The translations under genes were made by a program, and so were the position numbers. DNA of 64,000 bases from Bacillus sp. es.036 (GTDB taxonomy: Bacteria; Bacillota; Bacilli; Bacillales; Guptibacillaceae): the NCBI RefSeq assembly GCF_002563635.1, contig NZ_PDIZ01000001.1, positions 1,736,001 to 1,800,000 on the forward strand. Reading direction: 5' to 3'. The first letter of the stretch is position 1. Each line of letters opens with the position of its first letter. This document shows positions 1 to 8,380 of the stretch, piece after piece. Under the pieces are notes generated by a model. It was not told the origin of the DNA, made no database searches, and saw only the letters and a list, made by a program, of their open reading frames with translations.

Positions 1-80
1 TTGTCGCAGTAAATGATGTTCATGATGTGCTAGGTGAAGGGTTTACGCTTGATGAAAATAAAAATCCAATTGAACAGTAA
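1..80 (+). CDS. C-terminal end of a YitT/DUF2179-like membrane protein (YpjC-like), cut by the window edge
   Basis: Only the last 25 codons are present, in the frame starting at base 3 and ending at TAA 78-80. The tail reads DVHDVLGEGF near its centre, which resembles the end of the C-terminal DUF2179 domain of YitT-family proteins such as YpjC; in B. subtilis ypjC lies beside ypjB, which fits this position. It runs convergently toward the metallopeptidase gene and shares a bidirectional terminator with it. The assignment rests on a short motif plus synteny, so it is tentative. Confidence 0.45.
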   Translation, partial: VAVNDVHDVLGEGFTLDENKNPIEQ

Positions 81-112
81 CGTCACTGCCAAACAGAAAA
101 AATAAATGAACT

Positions 113-142
113 AAAAAAATCTCGCCATTAGGCGAGATTTTT
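113..142. terminator. Bidirectional rho-independent terminator
   Basis: The arms CTCGCC and GGCGAG enclose an ATTA loop and are flanked by A and T runs on both sides. It serves the plus-strand gene ending at 80 and the minus-strand metallopeptidase ending at 145. Confidence 0.85.
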
Positions 143-144
143 CA

Positions 145-822
145 TTAATCTTCGTTCATTCCGATAAAGATAAACACAAAGCGTACCAATTCTAATAGCG
201 CAACAACTGCTGCTGCTACATATGTTAACGCGGCTGCATTCAATACTTTCTTTGTTTCTCTTTCTTCGTCATTTCGAATCACACCAGTGGATACAACTTG
301 CTCCATCGCTCTGTTAGATGCATTAAATTCTACCGGGAGCGTTACTAGCTGGAACAAAACAGCTGCACTCATAAAGATAATCCCTAGCAATATAAAGTTT
401 GCAGAAGACATGAGAATACCAGCAAGAATGACAAAATAGCTAAAGTTTGAACCAAGATTCGCTACTGGAACAAGCGTATGACGGAACCGAAGTGGCGCAT
501 AGTCTTGCTCATCTTGAATCGCGTGTCCTACCTCGTGCGCTGCTATAGCTGCACCCGCTACAGAATGCCCATGAAAGTTTCCTGATGAAAGTCTTACCGT
601 TTTGGAACGTGGATCATAATGATCTGAAAGGTGACCTCGTACTTCTTCTACACCTACTGAATACAACCCATTTTCATCAAGAATTTTTCTTGCTACTTGA
701 GCACCAGTCATTCCAGAAGAATTAGGAACTTTGGAATATTTTTTATAGGCGCTCTTCACTCTGCCCTGTGCCCAGAGTGGAATGATTAACAAAAGCGCGA
801 AGTATATTAGAAAACCAGCCAT
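145..822 (-). CDS. Membrane zinc metallopeptidase, YugP-like (Zn_peptidase_2)
   Basis: 225 residues, the same length as B. subtilis YugP. The zinc-binding motif HEVGH lies near residue 95, with N-terminal and C-terminal hydrophobic segments that should anchor it in the membrane. The substrate is unknown. An upstream in-frame ATG at 903 would add 27 residues, but GGAGG sits 7 nt before the ATG at 822, so that start is chosen. It is the last gene of the minus-strand ypjA-ypjB stretch and ends at a strong terminator. B. subtilis carries yugP elsewhere on the chromosome, so its placement beside ypjB is a local difference. Confidence 0.85.
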   Translation of the reverse strand: MAGFLIYFALLLIIPLWAQGRVKSAYKKYSKVPNSSGMTGAQVARKILDENGLYSVGVEEVRGHLSDHYDPRSKTVRLSSGNFHGHSVAGAAIAAHEVGHAIQDEQDYAPLRFRHTLVPVANLGSNFSYFVILAGILMSSANFILLGIIFMSAAVLFQLVTLPVEFNASNRAMEQVVSTGVIRNDEERETKKVLNAAALTYVAAAVVALLELVRFVFIFIGMNED

Positions 823-936
823 TTTCATTCCTCCATCACATGTGTAATTGCTTTTAAAACTCTTATTAACGTCAATTTTAGTCAAATTCACCTTGAAAGT
901 CAATTACACAGTTTCAGGTTCACAAGATCTTCAAAT

Positions 937-1698
937 TTAATCCATCTGTTTCCTTTTTAATGTCTCTTTTTCTCCTTTATACTTTCGATAAATGACATAA
1001 ACCAATGTGAAAATAATTATCCCGCCAATTGAGACGATTAACCACATGAGAGAAGTTTCTTCAGAATAAGATGGATCATAGGCGTTTTTAAAATCATCAT
1101 ACATCGTTTCAAGCTGACCAGATAATTCTGTATTTCGTCCTGACGCGTACTTTTCGATAAAAGCGATATGAGAATCAAGACGCTGCTGAGTTTCAGGAGG
1201 TAGATCAATTGCCATCGCAGGTCGAATAGTGCTATAACTACCTAAAAAACGGTCTTTACTTGCTTTATATACATCTATATCTCCGTGTTCAATAGCAGTG
1301 GACATCTCATGAATTAGTGGCAAAATCTGATCATTCGTTTGATGCCAAATCGGCTGTTCTTCCGTAACTAGAGCATCTACCGCCAATCGAAATTCTGTTA
1401 ATGCCTGAATTCGTTGATCATTTGCTTTATCCATAGATGTTACAGCTTTAAGTGCACGATCATGCGTATTTAGTATCACCCTAAGTTCCGTATTCGAAAG
1501 TTCACTTGACTGTTCACCGGGAAAAACGGTTGAAAATTCCTCTAACATCATTTTTGATCGATCAAACTTCTCTTGCTTTCCAAATTCCAGGACATTTGCG
1601 GCTATGTCATTCCAGACTTGTTTCGAATCGGCCTGTGAAGCGTGTACATTTACCGGGAGCGTGAAAAGCAACACTAATAGGAGCCATCGTCTACCCAT
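937..1698 (-). CDS. ypjB: Sporulation protein YpjB
   Basis: 253 residues with an N-terminal signal-like hydrophobic stretch (residues 4-20, ending near A-S-Q), a long helical middle region and a C-terminal membrane helix around residues 215-237 followed by a basic tail. This is the layout of the SpoYpjB family: a largely extracytoplasmic protein anchored at its C terminus. GGAGG lies 7 nt before the ATG. It follows ypjA on the same strand with a 62-bp gap, and both lie downstream of qcrABC as in B. subtilis. The molecular function is unknown; the link to sporulation comes from family naming. Confidence 0.85.
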   Translation of the reverse strand: MGRRWLLLVLLFTLPVNVHASQADSKQVWNDIAANVLEFGKQEKFDRSKMMLEEFSTVFPGEQSSELSNTELRVILNTHDRALKAVTSMDKANDQRIQALTEFRLAVDALVTEEQPIWHQTNDQILPLIHEMSTAIEHGDIDVYKASKDRFLGSYSTIRPAMAIDLPPETQQRLDSHIAFIEKYASGRNTELSGQLETMYDDFKNAYDPSYSEETSLMWLIVSIGGIIIFTLVYVIYRKYKGEKETLKRKQMD

Positions 1699-1760
1699 TC
1701 CTGTCCCTCCTTCTTCCTACTTCAATGTATGAAGAAATGGACAAGAGTAGACCACCGACC

Positions 1761-2357
1761 TTATTGGATCGAGAGCTTAAACCGTTCTTTTCGAACGGCT
1801 AAGAAATACACAATCGTAAGTGAAACTAACGATAGCCAGAATGTAAAATATCCGATTAGTGATGTGTATTCGCTTAAGATCGAATATCGCGGCATTTGAC
1901 CAAACACATAATCAATCACATCATTATGTAATGTCCAAATAGCTACAGCTACTAAATGCCACCGTTTTATTTTATAAAATGGGGTAAAGAGCAATCCTTC
2001 AATCGCCATCCCTAAATGTGAAAGAATTAGCATGATTGCAATAGGAGATAGTTGATTCGTTTCAATCATCACAAGAGCATTCATAACAACTGCCCAGATT
2101 CCATACTTAAATAACGTAACGGCTGCTAGTCCTTCCATAAGCGGCCAGTTTTTCTTAAAAAGAAATGCTAGTAAAACAAAGCAAAAGAAAAGACTCGCTG
2201 TTGGACTATCCGGCACAAACAATAAAAAAATAGGTTCTGTATCAGCTAATTGCCATCCATACCAATAATAACCGTATATTGTTCCAGGTATATTGATGAG
2301 AAGCAACAATATGAGAAAAGGTTTTGACTTAAGTAAATAAAAAAATTGAGAAACCAT
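1761..2357 (-). CDS. ypjA: DUF1405 membrane protein YpjA
   Basis: 198 residues with about five or six hydrophobic helices and a conserved W-T-L-H-N-D-V-I-D-Y stretch near residue 145, typical of the DUF1405 family. A GTG one codon upstream is open, but GGAG spacing (6 nt) favours the ATG at 2357. It lies after the qcrC terminator and before ypjB. No enzymatic motif is visible, and its role is not established. Confidence 0.85.
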   Translation of the reverse strand: MVSQFFYLLKSKPFLILLLLINIPGTIYGYYWYGWQLADTEPIFLLFVPDSPTASLFFCFVLLAFLFKKNWPLMEGLAAVTLFKYGIWAVVMNALVMIETNQLSPIAIMLILSHLGMAIEGLLFTPFYKIKRWHLVAVAIWTLHNDVIDYVFGQMPRYSILSEYTSLIGYFTFWLSLVSLTIVYFLAVRKERFKLSIQ

Positions 2358-2405
2358 CACGATCTCCTTTAATAGAGGTTTAAGTTGTACTCCAGTCTAA
2401 ATTAG

Positions 2406-2434
2406 AAAAAAGCTGACTGTGCAGTCAGCTTTTT
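2406..2434. terminator. Terminator after qcrC
   Basis: AGCTGACTG and CAGTCAGCT form a 9-bp perfect stem with a TG loop, flanked by A5 and T5 runs. It lies just downstream of the qcrC stop on the minus strand and should end the qcr transcript; it is symmetric and could act both ways. Confidence 0.85.
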
Positions 2435-2438
2435 CATC

Positions 2439-3206
2439 TTATTGATTTGCCTCAGACGTTTCAACAATAAAGTCAGCTAGCTTTTCAAGTTCCTCATCAG
2501 AACCTTTAAAAGCATTTGCTGGCATTCCGCCGATTCCGTTTACAGCAATATCCATAATGGATTCTTTTGTTTGCTTTGTTTCAAGAAGTGATGGACCGGA
2601 TCCACCTTGAAGGCTATCACCGTGACAACCAATACAAGATTGACCTGAATAAATAGCATATCCTTCAGCTTCTTTGTCTACTTCAGCTTCAACAATTTCC
2701 CCTTGCTTAGCTGCTTTCTCCCAGTCATGTGTAACAACTGATTCCCATGTTAGGTAAACCGTTGAAATAAGACCTAGAAGCATTAACGCTGTTGCTACAG
2801 GTCGCTTAGCAGGTCTTCTTTCAGGACCTGGATCAAGCCATGGAGCAAGAAGAAGTGCACCAAATGCAAGACCTGGCATAATTACTGTACCTACAAGTGT
2901 ATAGTCACCAGCCGCAAATTTGTACTTCAAGAGCTGGTATAGAAAGAGAAAGTACCAGTCAGGAAGCGGCGTATACGTGGCGTCAGTAGGGTCCGCTACG
3001 CGCTCAAGCGGAGATGGATGGGCAATTGTAAGAGCAAGATACCCAATTAGGAATACCGCACCTACCATCCACTCTTTTAACAAGAAGTTCGGCCAAAACG
3101 CTTCTGTTTTGCCGGGGTACTCTGAATAATCTTTTGGAATGTTAGGCTTTCTCTGCGCAGGGATACGCGAGTCGCCAACAAACTTCATTCCTTTTCCGCG
3201 ATGCAT
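2439..3206 (-). CDS. qcrC: Menaquinol:cytochrome c reductase, cytochrome b/c subunit QcrC
   Basis: 255 residues, the same length as B. subtilis QcrC. The N-terminal half resembles subunit IV of the b6f complex, with three membrane helices and the PLPDWYFLFLYQLLKY stretch near residue 80. The C-terminal third is a fused cytochrome c domain with one haem motif, C-I-G-C-H, near residue 191, and a methionine-containing GGMPANAF segment that probably supplies the distal ligand. It passes electrons from the b haems and the Rieske centre to cytochrome c at the outer membrane face. The start has GGAGG 7 nt before the ATG. It is third in qcrABC. Haem attachment would depend on ResB/ResC encoded at the other end of the window. 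Confidence 0.97.
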   Translation of the reverse strand: MHRGKGMKFVGDSRIPAQRKPNIPKDYSEYPGKTEAFWPNFLLKEWMVGAVFLIGYLALTIAHPSPLERVADPTDATYTPLPDWYFLFLYQLLKYKFAAGDYTLVGTVIMPGLAFGALLLAPWLDPGPERRPAKRPVATALMLLGLISTVYLTWESVVTHDWEKAAKQGEIVEAEVDKEAEGYAIYSGQSCIGCHGDSLQGGSGPSLLETKQTKESIMDIAVNGIGGMPANAFKGSDEELEKLADFIVETSEANQ

Positions 3207-3270
3207 CTGTCCCCCTCCTTCGTATAAAAAATTGTGTCGTCAATTAAATATAAGTTCTTTAGAATACGTC

Positions 3271-3942
3271 TTATAGAGGGCCAGAAATACCCTGCTTACG
3301 AATCATGATAAAGTGAGCAGCAAGCAATCCTAGGAGTGCAGCTGGTAAGAAGAATACGTGAATCGCAAAGAATCGTGCAAGAGTTTGCGCTCCGATAATT
3401 TCTCCACCTGCTAGAAGGGTCTTTGCCCATTCACCTACAACAGGAATTGTTACCGCAATTTCAAGACCAACTTTTGTGGCAAATAGCGCTTTCATATCCC
3501 ATGGTAAGAGATATCCCGTAAATCCTAAGCCAAGCATAACAAAGAAAATCAATACACCAACTACCCAGTTCAATTCACGGGGTTTTTTGTAAGAGCCGGT
3601 AAAGAATACGCGAAGGGTATGTAGAAACATCATAACGATAACGAGACTGGCTCCCCAATGGTGCATTCCTCTTACAATTTGTCCGAATGCTACTTCATTC
3701 TGAAGATAGTATACAGACTCCCAGGCGTTAACAATGTCTGGTACATAATACATTGTTAAGAACATCCCGGATAAGATTTGGATCACAGTAATAAAAAACG
3801 TTAAACCGCCAAAACAATAAACAAACGCTGAAAAGTGGTGAGCCGGGTTAACGTGCTCAGGCACTTCGTGATCTGCAATATCGCGCCACATCGGCGTAAT
3901 ATCTAAGCGTTCATCTACCCAATCATAGATTTTATTTAACAT
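3271..3942 (-). CDS. qcrB: Menaquinol:cytochrome c reductase cytochrome b subunit QcrB
   Basis: 223 residues with four membrane helices and paired histidines for the two b haems (HHWGAS near residue 94 and HTLR near 108; H-V-F-F and H-F-I-M in the last helix). It is a cytochrome b6-type subunit and forms the quinol oxidation site with QcrC. It lies 12 nt downstream of qcrA and 64 bp upstream of qcrC, with a strong AGGGGG ribosome binding site. Length matches the Bacillus family. Confidence 0.97.
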   Translation of the reverse strand: MLNKIYDWVDERLDITPMWRDIADHEVPEHVNPAHHFSAFVYCFGGLTFFITVIQILSGMFLTMYYVPDIVNAWESVYYLQNEVAFGQIVRGMHHWGASLVIVMMFLHTLRVFFTGSYKKPRELNWVVGVLIFFVMLGLGFTGYLLPWDMKALFATKVGLEIAVTIPVVGEWAKTLLAGGEIIGAQTLARFFAIHVFFLPAALLGLLAAHFIMIRKQGISGPL

Positions 3943-3954
3943 AGATTACGCCCC

Positions 3955-4452
3955 CTAACGTGGTTCAGGTTTTCCGAGGTAAAGTTTTCCATCTTCAACT
4001 TTCTTGTTGTAAACATCAAGCGGCGCAAGTGGTGGTGTACCCGGAACGTTCACACCATCTTTCGTATAACGCCCCGCGTGACATGGGCAGAAAAACTGAT
4101 CAGGATATGCAGGATTTGAAGACCAGTCAACTGTACATCCGAGGTGTTTACAAACAGGTGAAAGTGCGACAATTTCGTCTTTTTCATCTTTGTAAACCCA
4201 GGCGGATTGCGTTACTTCAGATTCATACCAACCATCTACCTGGTCAATTTTGAATTCTTTACGAACTGGTTTGTCCGTAATCTCGCTTGTGTCCATAACA
4301 GGTACAAAATCCTGCTTGGCTCCTTCTTTTAACAATGGATCAATTGCAAAACGAACCATCGGCATTAGCATCCCTGCTGCCATAAAACCGCCGACACCAG
4401 TCAGGCTGTAGTTTAGAAATTGGCGTCTTGTTACTTCCTTCTTCTTCGCCAT
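3955..4452 (-). CDS. qcrA: Menaquinol:cytochrome c reductase Rieske iron-sulfur subunit QcrA
   Basis: 165 residues. The N terminus carries a Tat-like anchor (RRQFLNYSLTGVGGF) followed by a hydrophobic helix. The Rieske 2Fe-2S motifs are complete: C-K-H-L-G-C-T near residue 101 and C-P-C-H-A-G near residue 122. It is the first gene of qcrABC and accepts electrons from menaquinol. A good sigma-A-type promoter lies about 70 bp upstream of the start. Confidence 0.97.
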   Translation of the reverse strand: MAKKKEVTRRQFLNYSLTGVGGFMAAGMLMPMVRFAIDPLLKEGAKQDFVPVMDTSEITDKPVRKEFKIDQVDGWYESEVTQSAWVYKDEKDEIVALSPVCKHLGCTVDWSSNPAYPDQFFCPCHAGRYTKDGVNVPGTPPLAPLDVYNKKVEDGKLYLGKPEPR

Positions 4453-4524
4453 TGGTTTCCCCCCTATCCTATGAAGTCAGTCCAGCCGGACATAATAGTA
4501 CACACATATAACTAGGACATTCCT

Positions 4525-4554
4525 ATGATAGCGTAGTCAGTCTTGCTCTGTCAA
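4525..4554 (-). promoter_or_regulatory. Sigma-A promoter for qcrABC
   Basis: On the minus strand, TTGACA (4549-4554) and TATCAT (4525-4530) are separated by 18 bp. The predicted transcript starts near 4518, about 66 nt before the qcrA ATG. The -35 is a perfect match and the -10 matches five of six. Confidence 0.75.
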
Positions 4555-4584
4555 TATTCGGATTGGTCTTTAGCATGCCACAAA

Positions 4585-5055
4585 TCAACTATTTATATTA
4601 CTTTGCCACGTATTTGTTACAAATTGTAAAACCTGCTTTACCTGAGCTGAGACCGTTTCCATTTTGTATTGTTCATCCATATGTTCAAGTGGAATTGCCG
4701 GCATCCATAATAAAGCACTCGAGATTTGGTCCTCCACCTGTTTCCATTCTACATCGGCAGTTAAGGTGATAATATGTTTAATACCTCCTACATGCAATTC
4801 TTCCTCTATCTTTTTCAAGCGGTCCGTCTTAAAAGCTTGTTCCTCTGAAATTAAATAGGTATAAGCAGGTAGCAAAAGAAGACGACCTTTTAATTGTCTT
4901 TCTAGTTCATTTGATATGATTGAGATATACTCTCCCATTGATACGATCGTTTTCATACTGTTCGTCATTGATATTGGAACGAGTGGAAGAACGACTGTAT
5001 CTACATATTCTTTTTCTTTTTCAAATAACGCAATATCTGCTTCAGTCCATCTCAT
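4585..5055 (-). CDS. ypiF: DUF2487 protein YpiF
   Basis: 156 residues, soluble, with no catalytic motif I recognise. It begins MRWTEADI, typical of the DUF2487/YpiF family, and precedes qcrA as in B. subtilis. A GGAG site 8 nt upstream supports the ATG at 5055; an in-frame ATG 24 nt further upstream lacks a ribosome binding site. It overlaps the end of the preceding acetyltransferase gene by 14 nt, so the two are probably translationally coupled. Function unknown. Confidence 0.8.
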   Translation of the reverse strand: MRWTEADIALFEKEKEYVDTVVLPLVPISMTNSMKTIVSMGEYISIISNELERQLKGRLLLLPAYTYLISEEQAFKTDRLKKIEEELHVGGIKHIITLTADVEWKQVEDQISSALLWMPAIPLEHMDEQYKMETVSAQVKQVLQFVTNTWQSNINS

Positions 5056-5917
5056 TGTATAAACTCCTTTTTTGTCCATATAAACACCAAGTTGTTTGGT
5101 GAGAATAAGGTTCTAGCCACTTAGCCTGCTGTATTGGCAAGTCGATCCATATGGTTCTTGCTTCTTCTATCGCATAAGCGTTAACCATTTTCCACATGTC
5201 TCTGCTATATAGCGTTGTTTCATTTAAGACCTTAACATGCAAATACGAAGCACCTTTCTCTTCTTTCACCAGCATAAACCCACCCGTATCGTTAGCAAAT
5301 AGCTCTACTTGCTCAAGATAAGTGGAAGAAAGAGAAGGTAAGTATGGAAGTGGATAATAGATCAAGTAAGGGAAAAATGATTGACCACTCTCTTTCCAGT
5401 ACTTTTCGATCGTAGCTTTCTTATTCTCTTCTGTCACTCTATTAAACGACCTTGTAACGGTTTGTCCGATGATTGTGTGTGGACTTATACGAGAAGACAC
5501 AATTTGCGATTCAAGCTGCATCAGCAAATGAGGCGCTATACAGTTACCTCCCGTGTTATAGTCTTCTGTTGCATAGCCAACCCAGATAATAGCTGGGTTT
5601 TCAAATGCCTCAATTTGCAATGTATTCATTAATTCTGAAGCGATCCCTTTTTTTCGAAAATCACTATGTGTTCGTAATCGACCTAGGACAGCAGCTTCAC
5701 CTTCAAATATCGTCAGGCCAGCAATACCAACAAGCATTTCTTTCTTGAAATATCCTACTATCTTCTCTTCTTGCATTAGTTTATGTATGATGCGAATAAC
5801 GTAATCATCTTCTATCCCCGTGGGCATCTCTTTAACGAGAGGAATATCCTCGTATTCTAGGGTTCGAATCAACTCTTTCTCTCCTTTCATTAAGCCGATC
5901 TGTTCAATCTCATTCAT
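5042..5917 (-). CDS. GNAT-family N-acetyltransferase
   Basis: 291 residues. The segment around residues 62-100 has the GNAT core: a beta strand (VGIAGLTIF), then LGRLRTHSDFRKKGIASELM, whose R-K-K-G-I-A matches the acetyl-CoA pyrophosphate loop (R/Q-x-x-G-x-G/A). The C-terminal 150 residues are less conserved. The substrate cannot be read from the sequence. It sits between ypiB and ypiF, where B. subtilis has no gene, and overlaps ypiF by 14 nt. The ribosome binding site is weak (AGGGACGG) and two ATGs lie close together, so the start is less certain than the frame. Confidence 0.75.
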   Translation of the reverse strand: MNEIEQIGLMKGEKELIRTLEYEDIPLVKEMPTGIEDDYVIRIIHKLMQEEKIVGYFKKEMLVGIAGLTIFEGEAAVLGRLRTHSDFRKKGIASELMNTLQIEAFENPAIIWVGYATEDYNTGGNCIAPHLLMQLESQIVSSRISPHTIIGQTVTRSFNRVTEENKKATIEKYWKESGQSFFPYLIYYPLPYLPSLSSTYLEQVELFANDTGGFMLVKEEKGASYLHVKVLNETTLYSRDMWKMVNAYAIEEARTIWIDLPIQQAKWLEPYSHQTTWCLYGQKRSLYNEMD

Positions 5918-6017
5918 TCGCCGTCCCTAGTTCTTGCATTTCTTTCTAGTATATCATTTGTTTAGAAAGTGTTGAAGATTTTTCCTAGAACGCACGTTCC
6001 AAAATACTTAAGGCAAA

Positions 6018-6044
6018 CAAAAAACCCCTGATCAATCAGGGGTT
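6018..6044 (-). terminator. Terminator overlapping the ypiB stop
   Basis: CCCCTGAT and ATCAGGGG form an 8-bp stem with a tiny CA loop; on the minus strand it is followed by a T run. It starts inside the ypiB stop codon and separates ypiA-ypiB from the acetyltransferase/ypiF genes. Confidence 0.8.
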
Positions 6045-6579
6045 ATAAATGACTCAATTGCTTACTTAAGTGGAGAAACGCTATTTCATCATTTCGATCC
6101 AGTGCTTCATCAATTTGTTTCAAAATGGATTCTTTTTTGAAACGTGTGAATGACTCGTCGAGAACCATTTCAGCCATAAACGAATATTTTTTATCAGCTG
6201 CCATATTCTCCGGTAAAAATGGATTCTCTTCTAAAACAGCTACGTAGTGAGGAGAAACATTTTTACTTTTGAAGTTTAGCTGAATATAAATAGGCTCGTC
6301 CTGATTCAGGCGAATGTCATGAAAAGACTTTTCAGGGTCTGTCGTAATGATGTTATGTTTGTAAAAACGAAAAGGCGCATTTTCTACACAGTGCGTGGAA
6401 ATCACAAGCGCTTTTGGACAAAATTCAGCGTTTTCAACAAAATGAACATTCCCCATCAACACTTCATCACTTATTAAATAATTCAAAAGCCAGACACATT
6501 CACGTTTCTTCACCTGATACTTCTTTAGAAACCATTTCAGAAAGTCTTTTTTTTCAACGACAGAAACGGAGCTGCTCAT
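6043..6579 (-). CDS. ypiB: UPF0302 protein YpiB
   Basis: 178 residues, soluble and acidic, close to the 179 residues of B. subtilis YpiB. It contains the family's conserved [12 protein letters not shown] region near residue 25 and an IDEALD..D...F..LS tail. GGGAGG precedes the ATG by 7 nt. It follows ypiA on the same strand. The biochemical role is not known from the sequence. Confidence 0.85.
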   Translation of the reverse strand: MSSSVSVVEKKDFLKWFLKKYQVKKRECVWLLNYLISDEVLMGNVHFVENAEFCPKALVISTHCVENAPFRFYKHNIITTDPEKSFHDIRLNQDEPIYIQLNFKSKNVSPHYVAVLEENPFLPENMAADKKYSFMAEMVLDESFTRFKKESILKQIDEALDRNDEIAFLHLSKQLSHL

Positions 6580-6647
6580 AGCGATTCCTCCCTGAGATTT
6601 TCCTAATTTAACAATTCGTCATTGAAGATACATTTCCTTCTTCACCT

Positions 6648-7922
6648 TTAATCCTCTTTGAAAGTTTCCTCATCAAACCTCAAAATTTCTTCTTCAAGAT
6701 GGACGAGCGATGGGTCTAGCTCTAGAGCAAGCTTGAAGGCTTTCACTGCTTCTTCTCTTCTACCTTCTTCAATTAAGAAGGCGCCATATTCCTCTAGAAA
6801 AATTGGATCCTGTCTGAAATAAGTATATGCATTTTCATAGCGTTTTATGGCATCTTTATACTCTTCCACCTGTGCATATGCTGTTGCCGCTGACCAATCA
6901 AGATATGGATCACTTTGCTCTCCCTCTTCAATGTTTCGCAAGAGATCCAAAATATCTTCATATCGTTCCTCTGTCTTCAAATAAGCAGCTAGCGTTTTCG
7001 CAGCTTCTATATGCGCTGGATTAATGGCTAGTAATTCACGTAAATACTGTTCTCCGCTTGCATTATCGTGTGTTTTAAAGGTTAACCTACTAGCTTGTAT
7101 ATATAGCTCCTCATTAAATTCATCAAATTTAATTCCTTGAGCTAGCACCTCAATTGCTTCAGCTACCGCACCTTCTTCTTCATAAGCTTTGGCAAGATAA
7201 GGATAAAGTGTACTATACTGCGGATCTAGCTCTTTTAGCTCATTAAACGCATTAATGGCTTTTCGGTATTCATTGATTTGAAGCGCCGTAAAACCATAAC
7301 CAAACAGGGCGTTAATTTCACGCGCGTTCTCGAGTCCCTTCTCATAGTAAGTAAGCGCATCTTCAAATTGTCCACTTCCGCTCAATGCTTCAGCCAATCG
7401 AAGTTCAATATTTTCATTGGCAAGCTCTCCTTTGGTACCAAGAACTGCTTCATAGTAAGGAACTGCCTTTAAATGATGACCTTGTGTTAAATAAAATTCA
7501 CCAAGTCCAAAATCGATGATCGGTTCATCAGGAGAAAGTCGCTTTGCCTCCAGCAGTTTTTGCTCTGCAACTTCTTCCAATCCTTCCGTTTGGTAAAGAT
7601 CGGCCAATAAGAGAAGGGCAGGTGGATACGCAGCATCGTTTTCATCAATTTTATTTAAAGCAGCAATGGCATCCTGCTCTTGTTCAAGATCAACATAGCA
7701 TTCCGCTGCCTGTACAAGTAATTCACCTTCATTTGGGTAATGAATAAGTAGCTCTTCTACGACGTCTCTGGAATCTTCAATAAGTCCAAGACTGTAGTAA
7801 ATGTTGGAGAGATCATATAAGCTTTCATGATCAGCTTCTTTTCGTACTTCTTTTAGTTCTGTTAAACCTTTTTCAAAATTTCCCGACTCAATTAATGAGA
7901 CAGCCTGTTTAAGACGATCCAC
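6648..7922 (-). CDS. ypiA: Tetratricopeptide repeat protein YpiA
   Basis: 424 residues made almost entirely of helical TPR units, roughly twelve of them, with recurring A-x-x-x-Y/L...P patterns. It is a cytoplasmic protein-interaction scaffold; no catalytic domain is visible. Length matches B. subtilis YpiA (about 423). The start is GTG with GGAG 9 nt upstream. It is first in the ypiA-ypiB pair, downstream of the aromatic supraoperon terminators. Confidence 0.9.
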   Translation of the reverse strand: MDRLKQAVSLIESGNFEKGLTELKEVRKEADHESLYDLSNIYYSLGLIEDSRDVVEELLIHYPNEGELLVQAAECYVDLEQEQDAIAALNKIDENDAAYPPALLLLADLYQTEGLEEVAEQKLLEAKRLSPDEPIIDFGLGEFYLTQGHHLKAVPYYEAVLGTKGELANENIELRLAEALSGSGQFEDALTYYEKGLENAREINALFGYGFTALQINEYRKAINAFNELKELDPQYSTLYPYLAKAYEEEGAVAEAIEVLAQGIKFDEFNEELYIQASRLTFKTHDNASGEQYLRELLAINPAHIEAAKTLAAYLKTEERYEDILDLLRNIEEGEQSDPYLDWSAATAYAQVEEYKDAIKRYENAYTYFRQDPIFLEEYGAFLIEEGRREEAVKAFKLALELDPSLVHLEEEILRFDEETFKED

Positions 7923-8031
7923 GTTCCAAAACTCCTTCTAACACTACTTATTTTATTTCGATGACTCCAAGCATAAACTCTTTTTATTGCGCCACCCTTC
8001 ATTTTAGCTGTAAAGGATGATTCTCTTTCTG

Positions 8032-8148
8032 TTATTTACGACAAAGCTCTGAAATGAATGGGTCTCCTCCATCATAATCAAGAATTTCGTCATCTTCAAC
8101 TTCATTGCCTAAATTCCTGAAATAAGTAAGTCTAGAAATGAGGAAATT
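8032..8148 (-). pseudogene. Possible gene remnant with coding-like C-terminal tail
   Basis: A minus-strand frame is open for 38 codons and ends at TAA 8032-8034. Its second half (GNEVEDDEILDYDGGDPF, then ISELCRK) has the composition of a real acidic protein tail. It has no ATG, GTG or TTG and is closed upstream by TAA, so it cannot be translated as it stands. It may be a decayed small gene or chance; support is weak. Confidence 0.2.
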
Positions 8149-8163
8149 TATTAATTAAGATCA

Positions 8164-8219
8164 ATGAAAAAAATTCCCTGTGCAGAAAGCGTTTGTTAGC
8201 GCTTTCAAAACACAGGGAC
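8164..8219 (-). terminator. Compound terminator downstream of aroA with an embedded cre-like motif
   Basis: On the minus strand an outer stem TCCCTGTG/CACAGGGA encloses an inner stem GAAAGCG/CGCTTTC and is followed by seven Ts. Bases 8194-8207 (TGTTAGCGCTTTCA) match the CcpA cre consensus at every defined position, but they form part of the inner stem. Confidence 0.75.
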
Positions 8220-8358
8220 AAAATAAATATGGATAGGAGTGGAGAGAAACCATTACTACGTTTAGTATAACAGGAAAAGATATAAAATCAACTGATTTTT
8301 TAGAAAATTTTGCGTATTTTTTAAAAAATTCAGCAGTTCCAGTTACAAAAACCAAATA

Positions 8359-8380
8359 GCAGGTTCCTAGGAACCTGCTT
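8359..8380. terminator. 22-bp perfect palindrome across the aroA stop
   Basis: The arms AGCAGGTTCC and GGAACCTGCT flank a central TA and include the aroA TAG codon. It lacks a strong T run on the minus strand, so it may protect the 3' end or only weakly terminate, with the compound hairpin at 8164-8219 as the main terminator. Confidence 0.55.

Larger units (their letters stand above)
7923..8366. other. 444-bp intergenic stretch between aroA and ypiA
   Basis: It holds two hairpins at the aroA side (8359-8380 and 8164-8219) and a 38-codon open tail without a start codon (8032-8148). No convincing intact gene is visible on either strand. The part 7935-8030 shows nothing recognisable. Confidence 0.7.

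Noticed and set aside
8229-8270. Thirteen-codon plus-strand ORF after the cre-like hairpin
   Set aside because: It is short, has no ribosome binding site before its ATG and no conserved context.
8161-8355. 64-residue minus-strand frame downstream of aroA
   Set aside because: It runs through two hairpins, has no ribosome binding site and has a composition unlike a protein.
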